Positions 63,298-64,000 of a stretch of 64,000 nt of DNA are shown here, piece after piece. The position numbers and the translations under genes are program-made. Location of the stretch: assembly GCA_022539475.1 (NCBI GenBank), contig VCMS01000114.1:1-64000 (forward strand), read 5' to 3'. Below the pieces are notes generated by a model. The model did no database searches. It had not been told where the DNA came from and saw only the letters and a list, made by a program, of their open reading frames with translations. The stretch comes from Gracilaria domingensis. Lineage: Eukaryota; Rhodophyta; Florideophyceae; Gracilariales; Gracilariaceae. Within the stretch, counting starts at the first letter, position 1. Every line of letters begins with the position of its first letter.

Positions 63298-64000
63298 TTG
63301 CTTCCAGCATGTGTCACATCACACAGGCCCCCACGAGCCAGAGTAGACGGTGGGAATGATTATCTTCTTCGACTGGATAAAGCACCTCCGGACATCACTC
63401 GCACTGTTAGGTATGTTCATCCCCCACCAGTTGATGGCTTCCAGCGCTCACCCAGAGAGGAAAGCCCTCTTTCCCATAGGGCCATTCAAAGTTCCGGGGT
63501 TGCCAGTATTCCTTCTCTTCCGTATCGTACAAGCACCCCACTGAAGTCGGTGTGCAGCGTCTGGCGGCTTGCCTTTCTCGTCGTCGCCCAGAAATCGACC
63601 ACTCCAGTTTTTCGGAGTGTGACATCCTGCAAAGCTTCCTTCTTCGCCCCTGTGCCCAAATAGAGACGTCCCAAACGCCCTGCAGCAATTGTAACCATTC
63701 GACATCAAGTAAGACGCGACCATTTTAAACCACTGAGCTCCTCATTTCCTCCGGCTTCTCCAACCGTAACCCCAACGTGTCGACATCACTCTCCCCGCAA
63801 ATGGTCCACTCCGCTACCGGTACTTCCATCTTTATCATCGTTTGATTATTTTGAAACGACGACTATGCTGGTTCCTCTCCTTTCGATATCCGGCATCGCT
63901 CCATACTCATAATCTCCGAAGAAGTCCACCAACTTCCCCGACACATCCTCGCTGAACTCACCCGACCCGGCGCGCCCCGAACTTCTTCCACTCCTCCCAT
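63298..64000 (-). other. Fragmented coding-like DNA at the window end
   Basis: Minus-strand frames show protein-like pieces in alternating frames: FSEDVSGKLVDFFGDYEYG near 63950, MIKMEVPVAEWTICGE near 63830, then VVDFWATTRKASRQTLHTDF near 63590. They may belong to the gene ending at 62791, broken by sequencing errors, introns or decay. No family recognised. Confidence 0.3.

Noticed and set aside
63448..63723. MSNGY start similar to the coiled-coil protein at 57825
   Set aside because: Only five residues agree and the following sequence differs.

Overview
The window looks like nuclear DNA of a eukaryote with compact, intron-poor genes drowned in transposable elements. My best guess is a red alga of the Chondrus type. 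That rests on single-exon genes, an animal-type haem peroxidase, chromodomain Ty3/gypsy and Copia-like elements and PIF/Harbinger and Mutator-like DNA transposons, but no marker settles the organism. No bacterial operons, rRNA, tRNA or CRISPR were seen.

Region by region. 1-14421: two Ty3/gypsy elements tail to tail. Gypsy-1 (+) has a decayed gag-pol, a separate chromodomain ORF, a long antisense ORF, a polypurine tract and a 3' LTR. It ends exactly where the gag of gypsy-2 (-) is cut off, so it probably inserted into gypsy-2. Gypsy-2 keeps an open 686-codon gag, a leader and a 5' LTR, preceded by another LTR fragment. 14422-32970: mostly non-coding DNA with scattered LTR copies, plus likely host genes: a C2H2 zinc-finger protein (18381-19199), a small secreted cysteine-rich protein (20192-20563), an unknown protein (22375-23190) and a secreted haem peroxidase (24980-26656).

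32976-47561: a nested transposon stack. A Copia-like element on the minus strand is split by a 10.0 kb Mutator-like element (36633-46645; 12-bp target duplication, 11-bp terminal inverted repeats, 27-bp-period CCCGGG arrays near both ends). This element encodes a MULE transposase with a SWIM finger, a Tudor-like domain and a Ulp1-type protease. Inside it sit a complete PIF/Harbinger transposon (37597-41296, TTA duplication, two ORFs) and a solo LTR with heat-shock-element-like motifs. A second LTR interrupts the Copia pol.

47562-56449: another LTR, a pogo-like transposase relic and a second Copia element whose gag is interrupted by an LTR. 56450-64000: a denser host-gene block with a coiled-coil hypothetical protein, a ribulose-phosphate 3-epimerase fragment, a ketopantoate-reductase-like protein and two tail-to-tail HAD phosphatase paralogues, one of which has lost its catalytic nucleophile. 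The right end contains an N and a noisy duplication that looks like an assembly problem.

The genes do not form a pathway. The main story is repeated nested insertion between a few host genes.
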